DNA from: Halichondria panicea
Taxonomy: Eukaryota > Porifera > Demospongiae > Suberitida > Halichondriidae
Reading direction: 5' to 3'
DNA length: 64,000 nucleotides
Assembly (NCBI RefSeq): GCF_963675165.1
Contig: NC_087385.1
Location: 6,746,912 to 6,810,911, forward strand
Below are positions 33,485-45,235 of the stretch, piece after piece. Under the pieces are notes generated by a model. The model made no database searches. It worked only from the letters and a program-made list of their open reading frames with translations, and was not told where the DNA came from. Position numbers and translations under genes: made by a program. How positions within the stretch are numbered: the first letter of the stretch is position 1; each line of letters opens with the position of its first letter.

Positions 33485-35156
33485 TTTGGGGACTCTTTCA
33501 GCTGCTATAACTTGAATTCTGTGGATCCAATGTCAAAAATTTTATGATTTTTTGAAAGCTCAGAAAAAGACCTTTCAAATGGTGTCATCAAACTTCATAT
33601 TTGAGAGATAAAAGTATTTGCCAATTTGGCGATACCATGGTCCGAGGCCGAAAAATGTCAAATTTAGGCTCCGAATAAGTTTTGGATTGAAACATATCAT
33701 TTGAAAGGTCTTTTTCTAAGCTTTCAGAAAATTAGAATATTTTTGACATTGGATGAACGGTACTCAAGTTAATGGCTGTTGAAAGATGTTCCCCCTCCAC
33801 AATTTGGTTTGGGACTCTTTCAGCTGCTATAACTTGAATTCTGTGGATCCAATGACAAAACTTTTATGATTTTCTGAAAGCTCAGAAAAAGACCTTTCAA
33901 ATGGTGTCATCAAACTTCATATTTGAGATATAAATCTATTTGCCAATTTGGCGATACCATGGATTATGCCCATGGTCCGAGGCCGAAAAATGTCAAATTT
34001 AGGCTCCAAAGAAGTTTTGGATTGAAACATATCATTTGAAAGGTCTTTTTCTAAGCTTTCAGAAAATTAGAATATTTTTGACATTGGATGAACGGTACTC
34101 AAGTTAATGGCTGTTGAAAGATGTTCCCCCTCCACAATTTGGTTTGGGACTCTTTCAGCTGCTATAACTTGAATTCTGTGGATCCAATGACAAAACTTTT
34201 ATGATTTTCTGAAAGCTCAGAAAAAGACCTTTCAAATAGTGTCATCAAACTTCATATTTGAGAGATAAATCTATTTGCCAATTTGGCGATACCATGGATT
34301 ATAGCCCATGGTCCGAGGCCGAAAAATGTCAAATTTAGGCTCCGAAGAAGTTTTGGATTGAAACATATCATTTGAAAGGTCTTTTTCTAAGCTTTCAGAA
34401 AATTAGAATAATTATATTTGACATTGGATGAACAGTACTCAAGTTAATGGCTGTTGAAAGATGTTCCCCCTCCACAATTTAATCAATGGTTTGGGAACTC
34501 TTTCAGCTGCTATAACTTGAATTCTGTGGATCCAATGTCATTTTATGTTTTTCTGAAAGCTTAGAAAGAGATCTTTCAAATGGTACCATCAGTGTGACGA
34601 TAGTGTGACTGTAATGTGCCGTAATGTGCCGGTACTAGTGTGTGTAGTGTAGTGTGCCGTAGTGTGCCGGTAGTGTGGGTGAATCTTTCAGCTGCCATAA
34701 CTTGAATTCTGTGGATCTAGAATCAAACATTTTTATGTTTTTCTGAAAGCTTAGAAAGAGACCTTTCAAATGGTACCATCAAAGTTGATATTTGAGAGAT
34801 AAAAGTATTTGACAATTTGGCGATACCATGGATTATAGCCCATGGTCCGAGGCCGAAAAATGACAAATTATGGCCCTAATGAAATTATGGATTGAATCAC
34901 ATCGTTTGAAAGGTAATTTTCTAAGCTTTCAGAAAATCATAAAAATTTTGACATCGGATCAACTGTACTGAAGTTATGGCTGTTGAAAGACACCCCCCAC
35001 CTCCACCGTTTAAATTAATGATTTTGGGAATCTTTCAGCTGCCATAACTTGAATTCTGTGGATCGAAAATCAAAAATGTTAGGTTTTTCTGAAAGCTTAG
35101 AAAGAGACCTTTCAAATGGTACCATCAAAGTTGATATTCGAGAGATAAAAGTATTG
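33485..35156. mobile_element. Tandem array of six fold-back MITE units
   Basis: Units begin at ctttcagctg near 33494, 33817, 34152, 34500, 34685 and 35032. The spacing is about 320-350 bp, except one deleted unit of 185 bp and a truncated last unit. Each full unit is itself an inverted repeat: a left arm with gaaagctcagaaaaagacct and a right arm with aggtctttttctaagctttc. The centre contains ccatgg and gaggccgaaaaatg. The linkers share gttccccctccacaattt. No coding capacity. Confidence 0.85.
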
Positions 35157-35335
35157 GAATTGAACCCACTCACGAGAACGCAAAACTATTGCTGGTAAAT
35201 TGAACCCACTCGCATGAACGCAAATGGTGAATTAAACCCAATGCAAAACAGGAACGCAAAACTTTTGCTGGTGAATTGAACCTACTCACGTGAACGCAAA
35301 ACTATTGCTAGTGAATTGAACTATTGCTAGAAATT
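35157..35335. repeat. Short tandem repeat beside the MITE array
   Basis: About four degenerate copies of gaattgaacccactcacg followed by gaacgcaaaactattgct. Confidence 0.75.
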
Positions 35336-35636
35336 GCCAATTAATTTCCAATTGCTCCTGCATGTCGTACCTCCTCTGGGTTTGTTCCTGCTGCAGAAAA
35401 TTTGCAGCCCAATCAGATTGCAGAGTTCAAGTGTGAAGGCGTGGCTCATTAATGAACGAGTCAGTAACTCAAATCAAAATGCAACAATAGCAGACAAGCC
35501 AGCTGGATCCAGGAACACGCCAGGTCAGTTAGAGCTAGTGGTATGCAAAAGTGACTCCTGCAGTAGCATTCTAACTGAGGTTTGCGGTTACCGCCCACTT
35601 GGAATCATGCTTAGCCACACCCTAAAGCTAAGTACC
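35336..35636. other. Repeat-derived spacer
   Basis: Contains aaatttgcagcccaatcaga ttgc at about 35398-35421, which also occurs (inverted) inside the TIR element at 44152-44894, so it is probably transposon-derived. The 120-codon open frame here has no protein-like features. Confidence 0.5.
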
Positions 35637-37643
35637 GGTGTAGAAGCGATATGGGCCCCCCCCCTTATTTTGGGGCCCCCGGCCCTAAAACGCTAGTGAT
35701 TTGGGGTGTAAGGGGGGGCCCCATTGCACTAGCGGTATACGCCCCCCTTAGTGATTATAGGGCCCCCCTAGAGAAGTCTATTCTGAGCAGTAGAGTCAAG
35801 CCAGCACAACAGTAATAGGAGGTTGAGTTGAGAATCAATGGCTATAATGTTTATGTAGATCTAAACTCCAATACAGAATATATTACTAGCCTATAATCTG
35901 TGCTGCTTGGTCACTGACGATAACAGTATAAGGCAGCCATAATTATGTGCAAAATAAGGCCTGCGTTACAGTGTGGCAACACATAGCCATTGTATACACA
36001 GCACATGCATGCATGCATTCATATAGGCTGAGCACATACTACTGAGAATACAAGCAGCAGCCGCAGCCCATGCACTTTGTTATCAAGAACTTTTCCTGGC
36101 AAAGTTGAGAATAAACTGCAAATCAAAGAGCAAGAAATTGTGGAGGATGCATGGTAGTCAGCCACCTGTGGACACACTTGTTCTCTTTTCCATGTGTGTT
36201 TTATTACCTCTATCTCAGCCCTATGTACGTAGAGCAAGGCTCTATGGTTTACTTGTGTTGTGAAGAGGCCCTGCTCGTCTTTGTTCCTATGACAGTAATG
36301 TATGTCTCATTCTGCATGCATGTTCTGTGTGTGCATGCATGTGTTTCTCTCTATGATCTTTTATTATCTAACGAACAGAGCCAGCTAAAGGAACAGTAAT
36401 TTATTCCGTAACTGATAACAGGGGCATAAAATAACAACTTTCTCGAGTTCAGTTAAAGTATTGAGGATAGATCTACATCTTCCTGCTCTGGTATAGTAGC
36501 CTAACATTAGCCAATAGCACCTGCAAGTCATGGTGTTATTATGCCTCGAGGCGTAGCCGCACGAGGGATACAGTAAAGCTGACTGTGTGTGTGTCTGTCT
36601 GTCTGTCTGTGTGTGTGTGTATTCCAGCTATAACTGCTCAACGGTTGCAATGCGACGAAAACTAACAGCTTCTATAGGCTTCTAGCCACGTTCTCTTGGA
36701 TTTTGATTCGTGGATTAGCAAACTAAAGCTTCTTTCTCGAGTTATGGCTAGTTTGACTCACATTGAAGACTGTTGCAGTCTCTTCAGAATCTTTCATAGC
36801 ATCATCTGTCCGCACAAACTTTCTATTCAACATATGAGTTAGCCTTGCACTAAAGCGCTAGCTTTTTGTTAGCTACAATACTCAGAAAATATCTGTTAAA
36901 ACAGCTAGCTAGCAGTAGCCATTTGTGAAATTGATCTCTTTGGACACACCCTTTAATTATTCCTGTGGATGTAATGCGCATGCGCGCTCATTCCCCACGT
37001 GTGATATCCAAGATCCAGATTCTCCTGGCAGAATCTTTGTCTTGAGGGCCTGGTAAGCCACAAAACACTACCATATAACAATATAGATAACAATATGCAT
37101 GTACACAGGTCTTTTCTTCTTAGATATTATATACACTGAACTACAGATCCTGGAAGAATCAATTTTCTTCTTTCTTGAGGTCCTGGTAAGCCACATAATA
37201 CAATAAATAACAACAATAGATGCATGTAAATAAGTCTTTTCTTCTCAGTGACTTTATATAGATAAGCTAACTTTAATATAAAATTCATTATAGATAACAC
37301 TCTAATACTTTTGAGCGAAAGCAAAAACATGGCGAGAGGCATTAGCACAGCGCCAGCTTGAACACTAGTTAAACTCTGCACTTAGTCAGCAAGAGAGCTA
37401 ATTATGAGTAAGTACTGTGCAAGATCTAGTCAGCAAGGGACATCTAGATTTACTTAGACCATGAGGCTTAGGCTACAAGCATATAGATACCATCTACACT
37501 GCAAGTTATAAGTGGGGGCCCCATATCGCTGGAGGGGCCTCAAAGCGCTAATGAAATAGGGCCGTGGGGGGGCCCCAAATCGCTAGCGTTTTAGGGCCCG
37601 GGGGCCCTGAAATAGGGGGGAGCCCCATATCGCTTCTACACCA
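35637..37643. mobile_element. 2-kb non-autonomous element with long GC-rich terminal inverted repeats
   Basis: The left end starts ggtgtagaagcgatatgggc and the right end finishes with gccccatatcgcttctacac. Comparing the left end with the reverse complement of the right end gives similarity over about 95 bp, including gggcccccggccctaaaacg then ctagtgatttgggg (left) against ctagcgatttgggg (right). Flanks show at most a 3-bp candidate target duplication (acc). The interior has no convincing open frame. It includes a short palindrome ctcgaggcgtagccgcacgag near 36545. Confidence 0.65.
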
Positions 37644-38045
37644 CCTGTGGGACAAGCCCTGACATAGATAGAGCAATCTTGATTGCAGTAAGCCCATTGC
37701 GTTTCGCGTCCAGGGTGGGGCCACGCCAAACTATATCAAAGGTATGATCATTAATTTATGGTATGATATATGCCATCATCATTCAGGCCCACTTAATCAC
37801 TGTGTTTCACATTCTTCTTATATTCATCTGGTAATCATTAATATTTTTTTCCATAATTATTATACACATGTAATTGTATTTTATTACTTACGGCTAACTG
37901 ACAAGTTCAGTTTAGCCTTCAACTCACCCTTTTGTTAATTCATAACCCATAATTGCACTTCATTATAATGTGTTGAGAAACCATAATAATAATAATTGTC
38001 CTTATTAAATAGCTGCTGTTCACTCACTCCAGGTATCTATCATCA
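37644..38045. other. SLC19 gene upstream region
   Basis: AT-rich sequence between the 2-kb element and the transporter start. It presumably holds promoter and leader. Nothing specific is recognised. Confidence 0.4.
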
Positions 38046-39950
38046 ATGGACTCTGATGGATCACCCCCTCCAGCCTCGTCCTCACGGAGACACTGGCTCT
38101 ATGCCACACTCATTCTTTGCAGTTACGGCTTCTTTAAAGAGTTTAAACCCTCCGAACCGTTCCTTACCCCGTTCCTCGTCTCAGATGTTAAAAACTTCAC
38201 CAAGCATCAGCTCAACAGTGAAGTGTGGTCCTACTCCACCTATTCTTACCTCATAGCGAGCCTCTTGGCATGCCTGTTCACGGATATAGTTCGCTACAAG
38301 CCTGTCATTATGCTGGAGAGTGCCTGTTACCTTGCCACTAGGATACTGCTCATATGGGGAGTGACTATAGCCAGCATGCAATGGATGCAAGTGGCGTACG
38401 GAGTAGCAGAGGCAACTGAGATAGCCTACTACTCGTACATCTATGCTGCTGTGTCTGTCAGACACTTCAAGAGAGTCACTAGTTATGTCCGTGCAATTCG
38501 TTTGTTTGGTCAATCGATGGCAAGTCTTTTGGGACAAGTTCTTATTTCTACTGGAGCCCTCGGATATTTAGAGCTCAACTACATTTCTCTGGCCAGTGTT
38601 TCGTTGGCCTGTGTCATCTCTCTATTCTTGCCCAATGTGTTCAACTGTTCTGCATCCTGTGGTTCAAAGCACCGCTCAGAAATCGATGAAAGCACCACAC
38701 TAGTCAAGCAACCTTCTGATAAACTAGATTCCTGCTTACAATGGATAAAAGAAGCAATTTTAAACAGAGCTCGTGATTTTGCGAAATTTTATTGTGTACC
38801 GTCTTTATTGAAGTGGTCGCTATGGTGGGCATTGGCTACTTGTGGAGTGCTGCAGGTTGGTAACTACGTGCAGAGCTTATGGAAGGAAGTTGCTGATGAC
38901 AGTGGACAATCTCATGAATGGAACGGACTAGTGGAGGCGATTGCTACTCTGTGTAGTGCGTGTGCAGCGTTTACTCTCTCATTCATACGAGTGCCCTGGG
39001 CCGAATGGGGGGAGCTGACTATTGGACTGCTCTCACTGGTTGACTGTGGACTCTTGTTGTTAGCGTCATGGACAAACCTCCTGTGGGTGGTATACCTCTG
39101 TCACATTGTCTACAGGACTACCTACGCTTTCCTCATCACCATAGCAAGGTGAGTGCCCTGCACATTACTAGCTAGGGTATATATGCATGTAGTAAAAGCA
39201 TCCAATTATGTGGTCTGGCCCCTTCTTTTTGCTGTAACTGGAGTTTTGATAGCCTCGAGACCAGGCCGATTAAAATAGAGACCAGGCCGTATTTTAATCG
39301 GCCTGGTCTCGAGGCTAGAGTTCTGATGGCCAAATTCAGGATTTGATTTCATGCACCCCGTCCCCCTCCCCCTAGCACACAGGTAGCACTGAGTGTGGAC
39401 CACGAGAGTTATGCCCTCATCTTTGGCTTCAACTACTTTATGGCCCTAGTCCTGCAGACCATCCTCACTCTGATAGTGGCTGATGAGCATGGACTCAACC
39501 TGTACATCAGGACCCAGGTACTCTAACATCCTGTGTCAACGCAGCTGCACGAACATCCTGTGTCAGTTGTGGCTGAACTATGATACAACAGATGGTTGTG
39601 TATTGCATTCATTATTATGGGTTCTCCCACAGCCATGTTCTAACACATGTACAGTGACATACACATTCCTAACCCGTTCATATTAATTGTATAGTGAAAT
39701 GCCCATACAATGTATATACCTATCACACACACAGTTTCAAGTGTACAGTGGCTACTACTATGTTCTGACAGTGGTGTTTATCAGTGCTGGGATCTACAAA
39801 CTGACAACGGCCGGTTGGTTGAGGAGCTGCCGTAGTTGCTGTCGTGAGGCAGACACTGATGAAGACAATAGCTCTGATTCCAATACACAACCTCTCAACC
39901 CAACTATTCAGATTCAAGAAGGCAATGAGAACCAGAACAATCTTGTGTAG
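38046..39950 (+). CDS. SLC19-family thiamine/folate transporter
   Basis: A plasma-membrane solute carrier of the reduced-folate/thiamine transporter family. Exons 38046-39148, 39376-39517 and 39735-39950 join in phase to 486 residues (human SLC19A3 is 496). The N-terminal signature GFFKEFKPSEPFLTPFLVSD and the motif ATEIAYYSYIYA closely match thiamine transporters and RFC1. Eleven or twelve hydrophobic segments can be counted. The middle loop (about residues 205-255) is charged, and the C-terminal tail after AGWLRSCRSCC is acidic and cytosolic. Exon 2 starts at the first AG of cctagcacacag; the second AG would give an immediate in-frame TAG. The first intron contains a tagcctcga-type palindrome. 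I favour thiamine by signature, but substrate cannot be settled from sequence. Confidence 0.9.
39250..39317. repeat. Palindromic element in SLC19 intron 1
   Basis: tagcctcgagaccaggccga ... tcggcctggtctcgaggcta, with an inner partial duplicate (agaccaggccg). It is related to the hairpins at 33102-33216. Confidence 0.85.
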
Positions 39951-40062
39951 TCGTCATGCATGAATTTAATTTGTATAAGTTATAGTCAAAATTTTGTTAT
40001 TGCAATGAATGATGTTTGCAATGTTGAGTGTGTTGATATTGAAAAGCTAAAAGTGAGATAGT

Positions 40063-41989
40063 TCAAGTTCTGAGCAGCCTGCTGTTAATGCCTAGTGTCA
40101 GAGCGTTGTCAATCAGTTCAACAAAAGTATCCACGTCCACTTCTGTGTTTGTTGGTCCGTTGCCAGGGCGATGAGTATCCTCTATCGGATTGGTCCACTC
40201 CAAGTAGTGTCCCCGTGCTCGTGCAAGGTCAGAGTACACGTTAGGTTGTTCCTCGGAGTGTATGAGTGGGCGGAGTAGTATAGTAACAGAGTCGGCCGAC
40301 ATATAGAGGGCATTAACCAGGTCGTCACCATGGAAACCAGCCATGACGGTACAGAGTTGCGTCTGTGATACCTGCATGTAAGTACAGTAGAAACATAGTT
40401 ATTATTATATATAGTTATACGCGTATAAAAGCAATGACAGTCCTAATTGACTACAAGCCACACGAGAATGTACTATCTCCTTTGTTCGAAACCACTACTT
40501 TCAGTGTAACCAAGCAACACAAGGCTCGTCACTATTCACCTGTTCTCTATATGAGAGTCCACTAAAGTCCAGTATCTGAGCAGCCACGCCCCCTCTGACA
40601 GCCTCCAGCAGCTGAGGGGCGTTGAGGATGTGCTGAGTCAGCAACCCCCCTACGGCCAGACACAGGAGTGGTTGAGTGGGTGTGGTCAGGGGTAGGGAGA
40701 GACGGGAGAGGACCAGCTCTACAAAGCCACTCAGAAGAGAGGGGTCACGAAGGTTCACTGAACCAACCTGGAGGGAAGCAAGGTAATTAGATCTAGAGCA
40801 TTGATTCACTCATTCACACACAATGTCATTTTTGACAGATTGCTTGCAGAGTTGAACAATAACATGTATACCAACACGCACAGTCCAACTCACCCCAAGG
40901 TGTAGGGTCATGAAGCAAGTGGTGTGTTCACTGTGGTGCAGGGTGGACTCCGATAGGGGGAGGATCTTGACAGACCCAGCAAATGTCTTGAGCATCTCCT
41001 GCACCACTCCATGCTCTTCACTCAACACAGTGCTACCCCAGTCAACACTCTACAGGGACAACACAGTGCTACCCCAGTCAACACTCTACAGGGACAACAC
41101 AGAGCTACCCCAGTCAACACTCTACAGGGACAACACTGAGACAGAGTACAATAGGAATACAAATAATCGTATACACTGGTGTCATCTTACATATCTTATA
41201 CGGTTGAGGTCTTACAGGCCCAGTATACCTAGTACAGGGAAGCACAGCAAAAAGATACAAGCCCATCTATTATAGACAACTAAAGTTAGGCTATGCAGAC
41301 ACCTCTCACCTGCAGCTCATAGTTCTCCACAGCAGGCAGTAGCGCCACACTGTTACCATCCACACTGTGAGGCCCGGTGTGACTACGATAGGCTAGCAGA
41401 GCATAGAGGGGCAGGAGAGTGTGTGTGTGCAGGTGCTCATACCAGCCCCTCTCATCAGGCACACTCACTGTGAACACATAGCCCTCGTCATGGTAATGGG
41501 TACACACTGGCCAGGGGTCAGAGGTCACAGACACAGGCCACATTAGTGACGACAACTGATCCGACACTTTGTCTGAGATGTAACGAACATTATCTACTCA
41601 CATAATACGCAGCACAACTATAACACAATATGGGCCAGATATTAGTCATGTCCATACACGTACACAGCTACTCATGCGTACACACCTCTCAGATGAGCTG
41701 GTGCTCTGGTAGTAAAGTGTTTATTAGAGTGATGCAGTGCTGCAGGGCTGATGCTGACCAGTCCTTGAGGGTAGGCGGTGAGAGTGTAGTGAGAGAGTAG
41801 GCCCTCTGGTCCTAGTCTGCTCTGAGGGTCCAACCCTTGCTTGTGTATACAGCGATCCACCTCCCATTGTAAAGAGACCATAGACTTGTCATATTGTAGC
41901 GCAAGCTGTGACGTCTGATAGATAACCCAGAGACAGAGAACCAAGACTAGCAGACACAGCAGCAGCTTCTTTCTATGTGTTAGATACAT
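40063..41989 (-). CDS. GT61-like glycosyltransferase, type II membrane protein
   Basis: A probable Golgi/ER glycosyltransferase of the GT61 group (EOGT, POMGNT2 and plant xylosyltransferase relatives). Exons 41989-41686, 41572-41310, 41049-40894, 40767-40540 and 40371-40063 join in phase to 419 residues. The N-terminus is a type II anchor: basic THRKK then LLLCLLVLVLCLWVIYQ. The C-terminal part has VAAQILDFSGLSYREQ, then VMAGFHGDDLVNALYMSADS, which corresponds to the GT61 'HGAxLTNALFM' segment. The usual Ala after HG is Asp here. The first 250 residues are divergent. The exon 3 acceptor is triplicated (see findings). The call rests mainly on the C-terminal motif, so the exact family member is uncertain. 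It converges on the SLC19 gene with 112 bp between stops. Confidence 0.65.
41033..41125. repeat. 36-bp repeat tripling the GT61 gene exon 3 acceptor
   Basis: Three copies of a 36-bp unit containing accccagtcaacactctaca then gggacaacac. On the minus strand each ends in ccctgtag followed by the first codons of exon 3 (agtgttgactggggtagc). Confidence 0.9.
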
Positions 41990-42470
41990 AATGGATGATG
42001 GATAGAACTATCACACAGCCATCACAGTGACTCAATGGCTACTACCAGCTAGGCTTGTGTACACAGCTAGAGTGGGTAGGTACACAGGTATATGGTTACC
42101 ATAAGCTAAGCAACGAAGAATGCACAACAGACAACCTACTATGACATTTCTGGAATCCTTCCAAGAAGATATTAATTTCTTTCAACTTCTATTTAGTGCC
42201 CACTGGGCGGAGCTGGTGTAAGGCCCTGTACACACACACTGTATACACTCAGCAAGTTGACAACAGCAGTGCATAATAATTATGATAAGGCATCATACAA
42301 TAATTATGTACATGACAAAATTATACAACAGTTATAACTAAAACCAAGTGCCACACATATACCACAGCTAATAAAGGTAATGAACATTCACTTGAGAAAC
42401 AACAGTTAGTAAATAATTAACAACAAGAACAAATAACGGGAAGTACAGTTGTGTAGTATAGTTCAGTTAC
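41990..42470. other. Spacer between GT61 gene promoter and first LAMP gene
   Basis: Divides the GT61 gene start from the LAMP-A stop. AT-rich, with no gene or repeat recognised. It should hold the GT61 promoter and the LAMP-A 3' UTR. Confidence 0.4.
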
Positions 42471-43919
42471 TTAGGAGAGAGCCTCGTATGAGCTCTTCTT
42501 CCTGTTCCTTAGGCGTCCAATGAGATAAGCAATGAGGACGACAATCACGAGTCCAGCCAAGGCTGCCCCCACAGCAATGGGCACAATCTTATTGCCAGTG
42601 TTCTGCTCAACACAGAAAACAGCTGCACACAACACAAGGAGTCATGACCATGCACACAGATAGCAGGAGAGGTACAGACTCTCTCTCTCTCTCTAGTATA
42701 TGCAATCCATAAAGTCCTTACTAGCAACTAAAAGCATAACCTGCATGCAACTATCTGTCTACAAACTGATTATTACGTATAGCTGATTAGCTAGCTTACC
42801 AGAGTCAAATACTCCAGAAGTGGCATTGGTGAAATCAAAGGCTTGCACTTGAAGGTCCATCATAAAGAGAGACACATGAAGGTCAGGGGTGATCGCCACA
42901 AAGTTAGAGAAGGTCCGGTTGACGTCACAGCCAAAGGATTGGTTGAGGTTAACACTGCCTCCATCAAAAAGAGGTCTAAGGCTTGTACTGTTGACATTGG
43001 TAGCTGAAGGGAGAGATAGAGTTGTTGAAATGTTCACTGTTATCACCAAATTATTACTGAAACATGCTTTGCTTACAGGATGGCTCGGTCCCACTGAAAC
43101 CAGGGAAGTCACTCTTGGTGAACTTGAACTCAATGAGAACAGAGGATACATTCCAAGTTTTGTCAGCTTTGTACTGCACATTCAAAACAATATATGGAGT
43201 AAGTTATTATCTCAGAGCAAATCATGTGTCATGCACACAATGTGCTACACACACAATAGCAATATCAACAGCACACGACACACGAGACACTCACACCCTG
43301 GAAGATAAAGGACACAAAGTAAGGATCTCTGCCTTCAGGAGTGTACTCAAGCTTTAGCAGGGCCTCTAACTTCGCAGCATCGCAAGTACTGTCATTGTGA
43401 ATGGTCTTGTTAAGTAGATCCACAATGGTGGTCCTCTGCAGGGCAAACCCAATTACATAATGCACACGTTAGTGCTAGTTGCTTACGTTTACATCTCCAA
43501 CGAGGTATGTAAACTCGATGCTGAGGCCAGCCATCATGCGGAGGCAGACAGTCTTGTCAGGGTTCCTAAGAAAGTAGTTGTTGTTGGTAGGTTCAGGGGT
43601 GGGTGGAGCAGGAGTGGGGCTAGGCATCATTGAAGATGTTGACATGACCATGGACGTTGTTGCTACCATTGAGTTACTGTCAGTGGTGAGGACTGCCGAG
43701 GGAGTCACTGAGGCTGTTTGCCCTGTGGCTGTAGTGGAGGGGAGGGGCAGTTAAGAGTAGCATACTGATACAGACTATACTGATACAGACTAGGCTAGCT
43801 ACTGCACACATAAATAATTGTAGTGAAATAATTAATTAACAATTTATACTTTGCATATGAATCAACTGACCTATGTACAGCATGGCTGCTAGGGACAATA
43901 GGGATAGTAATCTTGCCAT
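42471..43919 (-). CDS. Lysosome-associated membrane protein (LAMP-A)
   Basis: A lysosomal/endosomal type I glycoprotein of the LAMP family. Exons 43919-43871, 43728-43487, 43435-43295, 43173-43077, 43003-42800 and 42622-42471 join in phase to 294 residues. The signal peptide is MARLLSLLSLAAMLYIA. A Ser/Thr/Pro/Met-rich stalk (about residues 18-70, ending PTPAPPTPEPT) follows. There is a single LAMP domain with the four expected cysteines, in TVCLRMM, STCDAA, FGCDV and FCVEQ, and many N-glycosylation sites. The transmembrane part is VPIAVGAALAGLVIVVLIAY, then a short basic tail RNRKKSSYEALS. YEAL fits the YxxPhi lysosomal sorting signal. Human LAMP1/2 have two such domains, so this is the one-domain form, like CD68 or DC-LAMP. 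A paralogue lies 3.3 kb away. Confidence 0.9.
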
Positions 43920-44151
43920 CTCTCTGCTGGGTTCTTGACTGGTTTTCTTGACTGTACTTCAGAGGGTCCAGTATCTCACTCGAAGCTAGTTACAGTAGTT
44001 CACCTCTTTTTATGGATCATGTGACACCAGAGCTCACATGCACTAAATGGGCGTGACTTGTTTTTTGATATGGCCACACCCATGGACGATTTTTCTCTAA
44101 TGGATAGCATTAGGTCTAGACAAGAAACTTATCTACTCTTGGTCTACGTCT
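43920..44151. promoter_or_regulatory. LAMP-A upstream region
   Basis: Flanks the LAMP-A start and ends at the left target duplication of the TIR element (gtctacgtct at 44142-44151). No core promoter element recognised. Confidence 0.35.
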
Positions 44152-44894
44152 AGTTGGGCGGAGTCCAACCAACGCTGCGCTCTGGGTTGGGTATCAGTAC
44201 ACGTAGCAGTTTTGTTCCACCGGTACTTGAGACAGAGTATGAATATTGTTTAATCTTTAAGTGGCTGACAACCGCATGGCTCAGGGGTGCGATATAAAGA
44301 AATCAATTAGGATGGCTATTCTAGCTGACTGGATCTAGCTATAGTTGTTTTGGAATTCAAGAAAGACCTCAGACTCTTAGAGAAAGTAGAAGAATACTGT
44401 AGCCTGTAATATAAGATTTAGTACAGGCAGAAATAAACTTTTTCATAATAGTTAGACATCTAGCACAAGGAGAGGTACAGCCAGCTATAAGACTACCCCA
44501 AGGCTTCTGAGAAGCTTTTCGAAGACCAAAGAAGGCATACATAACACAGGTTTTGTCCAAACTAATGATCTAATCTTATTGGTAGCACAACAAAACTTAA
44601 AACAAAGACAAGTCCTTTTAATTAATTAATACATACTGTTCAAGCTTCATTCATAGATGCTAAGATAGACTATGCTTCTTTTCTAGTAGCCTAGATATCC
44701 AGCAGGAGCTGTTTCTGCATTCTCCAGAGAAATACAGTGTCCCAGCTTGCCTTGTCAGCTAAATTGAGCTGTAAGGTTTCCCACTTGAACGCAGCAATCT
44801 GATTGGGCTGCAAATTTCTTGCAGTGGGAACAAAACTGCTACATGTACTGATACCCAACCATGAGCGAAGCGTTGGTTGGACTCCGCCCAACTA
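44152..44894. mobile_element. Non-autonomous DNA transposon with TIRs and 10-bp target duplication
   Basis: The left end starts agttgggcggagtccaacca. The right end is its reverse complement, with similarity over about 60 bp (both contain gggtatcagtaca followed by gtagcagttttgttcc). Directly outside are identical gtctacgtct strings at 44142-44151 and 44895-44904. It is 743 bp long with no plausible protein. A fragment of the same family lies at 33071-33090. Confidence 0.8.
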
Positions 44895-45100
44895 GTCTAC
44901 GTCTACGACTGGCTCAGAGGAGGTACGACATCCGCGTGTCATCCACACACACATTCTACATTATTTAATCGCTTGTTCTCTATAATCTATCTCACACGGC
45001 AATCTGACTAGTTTCAGATTAGCCTTCAGCTGTCCACTCACTATATTGTCCTGTTTTTTTTGTAATCACCTGTATGTATGCTGAGAAACCATAAATAATA

Positions 45101-45235
45101 GTTAGATACTGTTTAGGAGGTATCTATGGGAATTATAAGCCCAAAGGCCTGCTGTAGTATCCCGAGCGAAGCGAGGGTACTACGAGTGCCTGCGGGCTTA
45201 TAATTCCCATAGATACCGACTAAACAGTATCTAAC
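45101..45235. repeat. Large fold-back hairpin 1
   Basis: gttagatactgtttagga ... ccgactaaacagtatctaac, with inner arms tatctatgggaattataagc and gcttataattcccatagata. The core is cccgagcgaagcgaggg. It is almost a perfect 135-bp palindrome. Confidence 0.9.

Noticed and set aside
35334-35696. 120-codon plus-strand frame
   Set aside because: It lies in transposon-derived sequence and enters the GC-rich TIR; no protein-like pattern.
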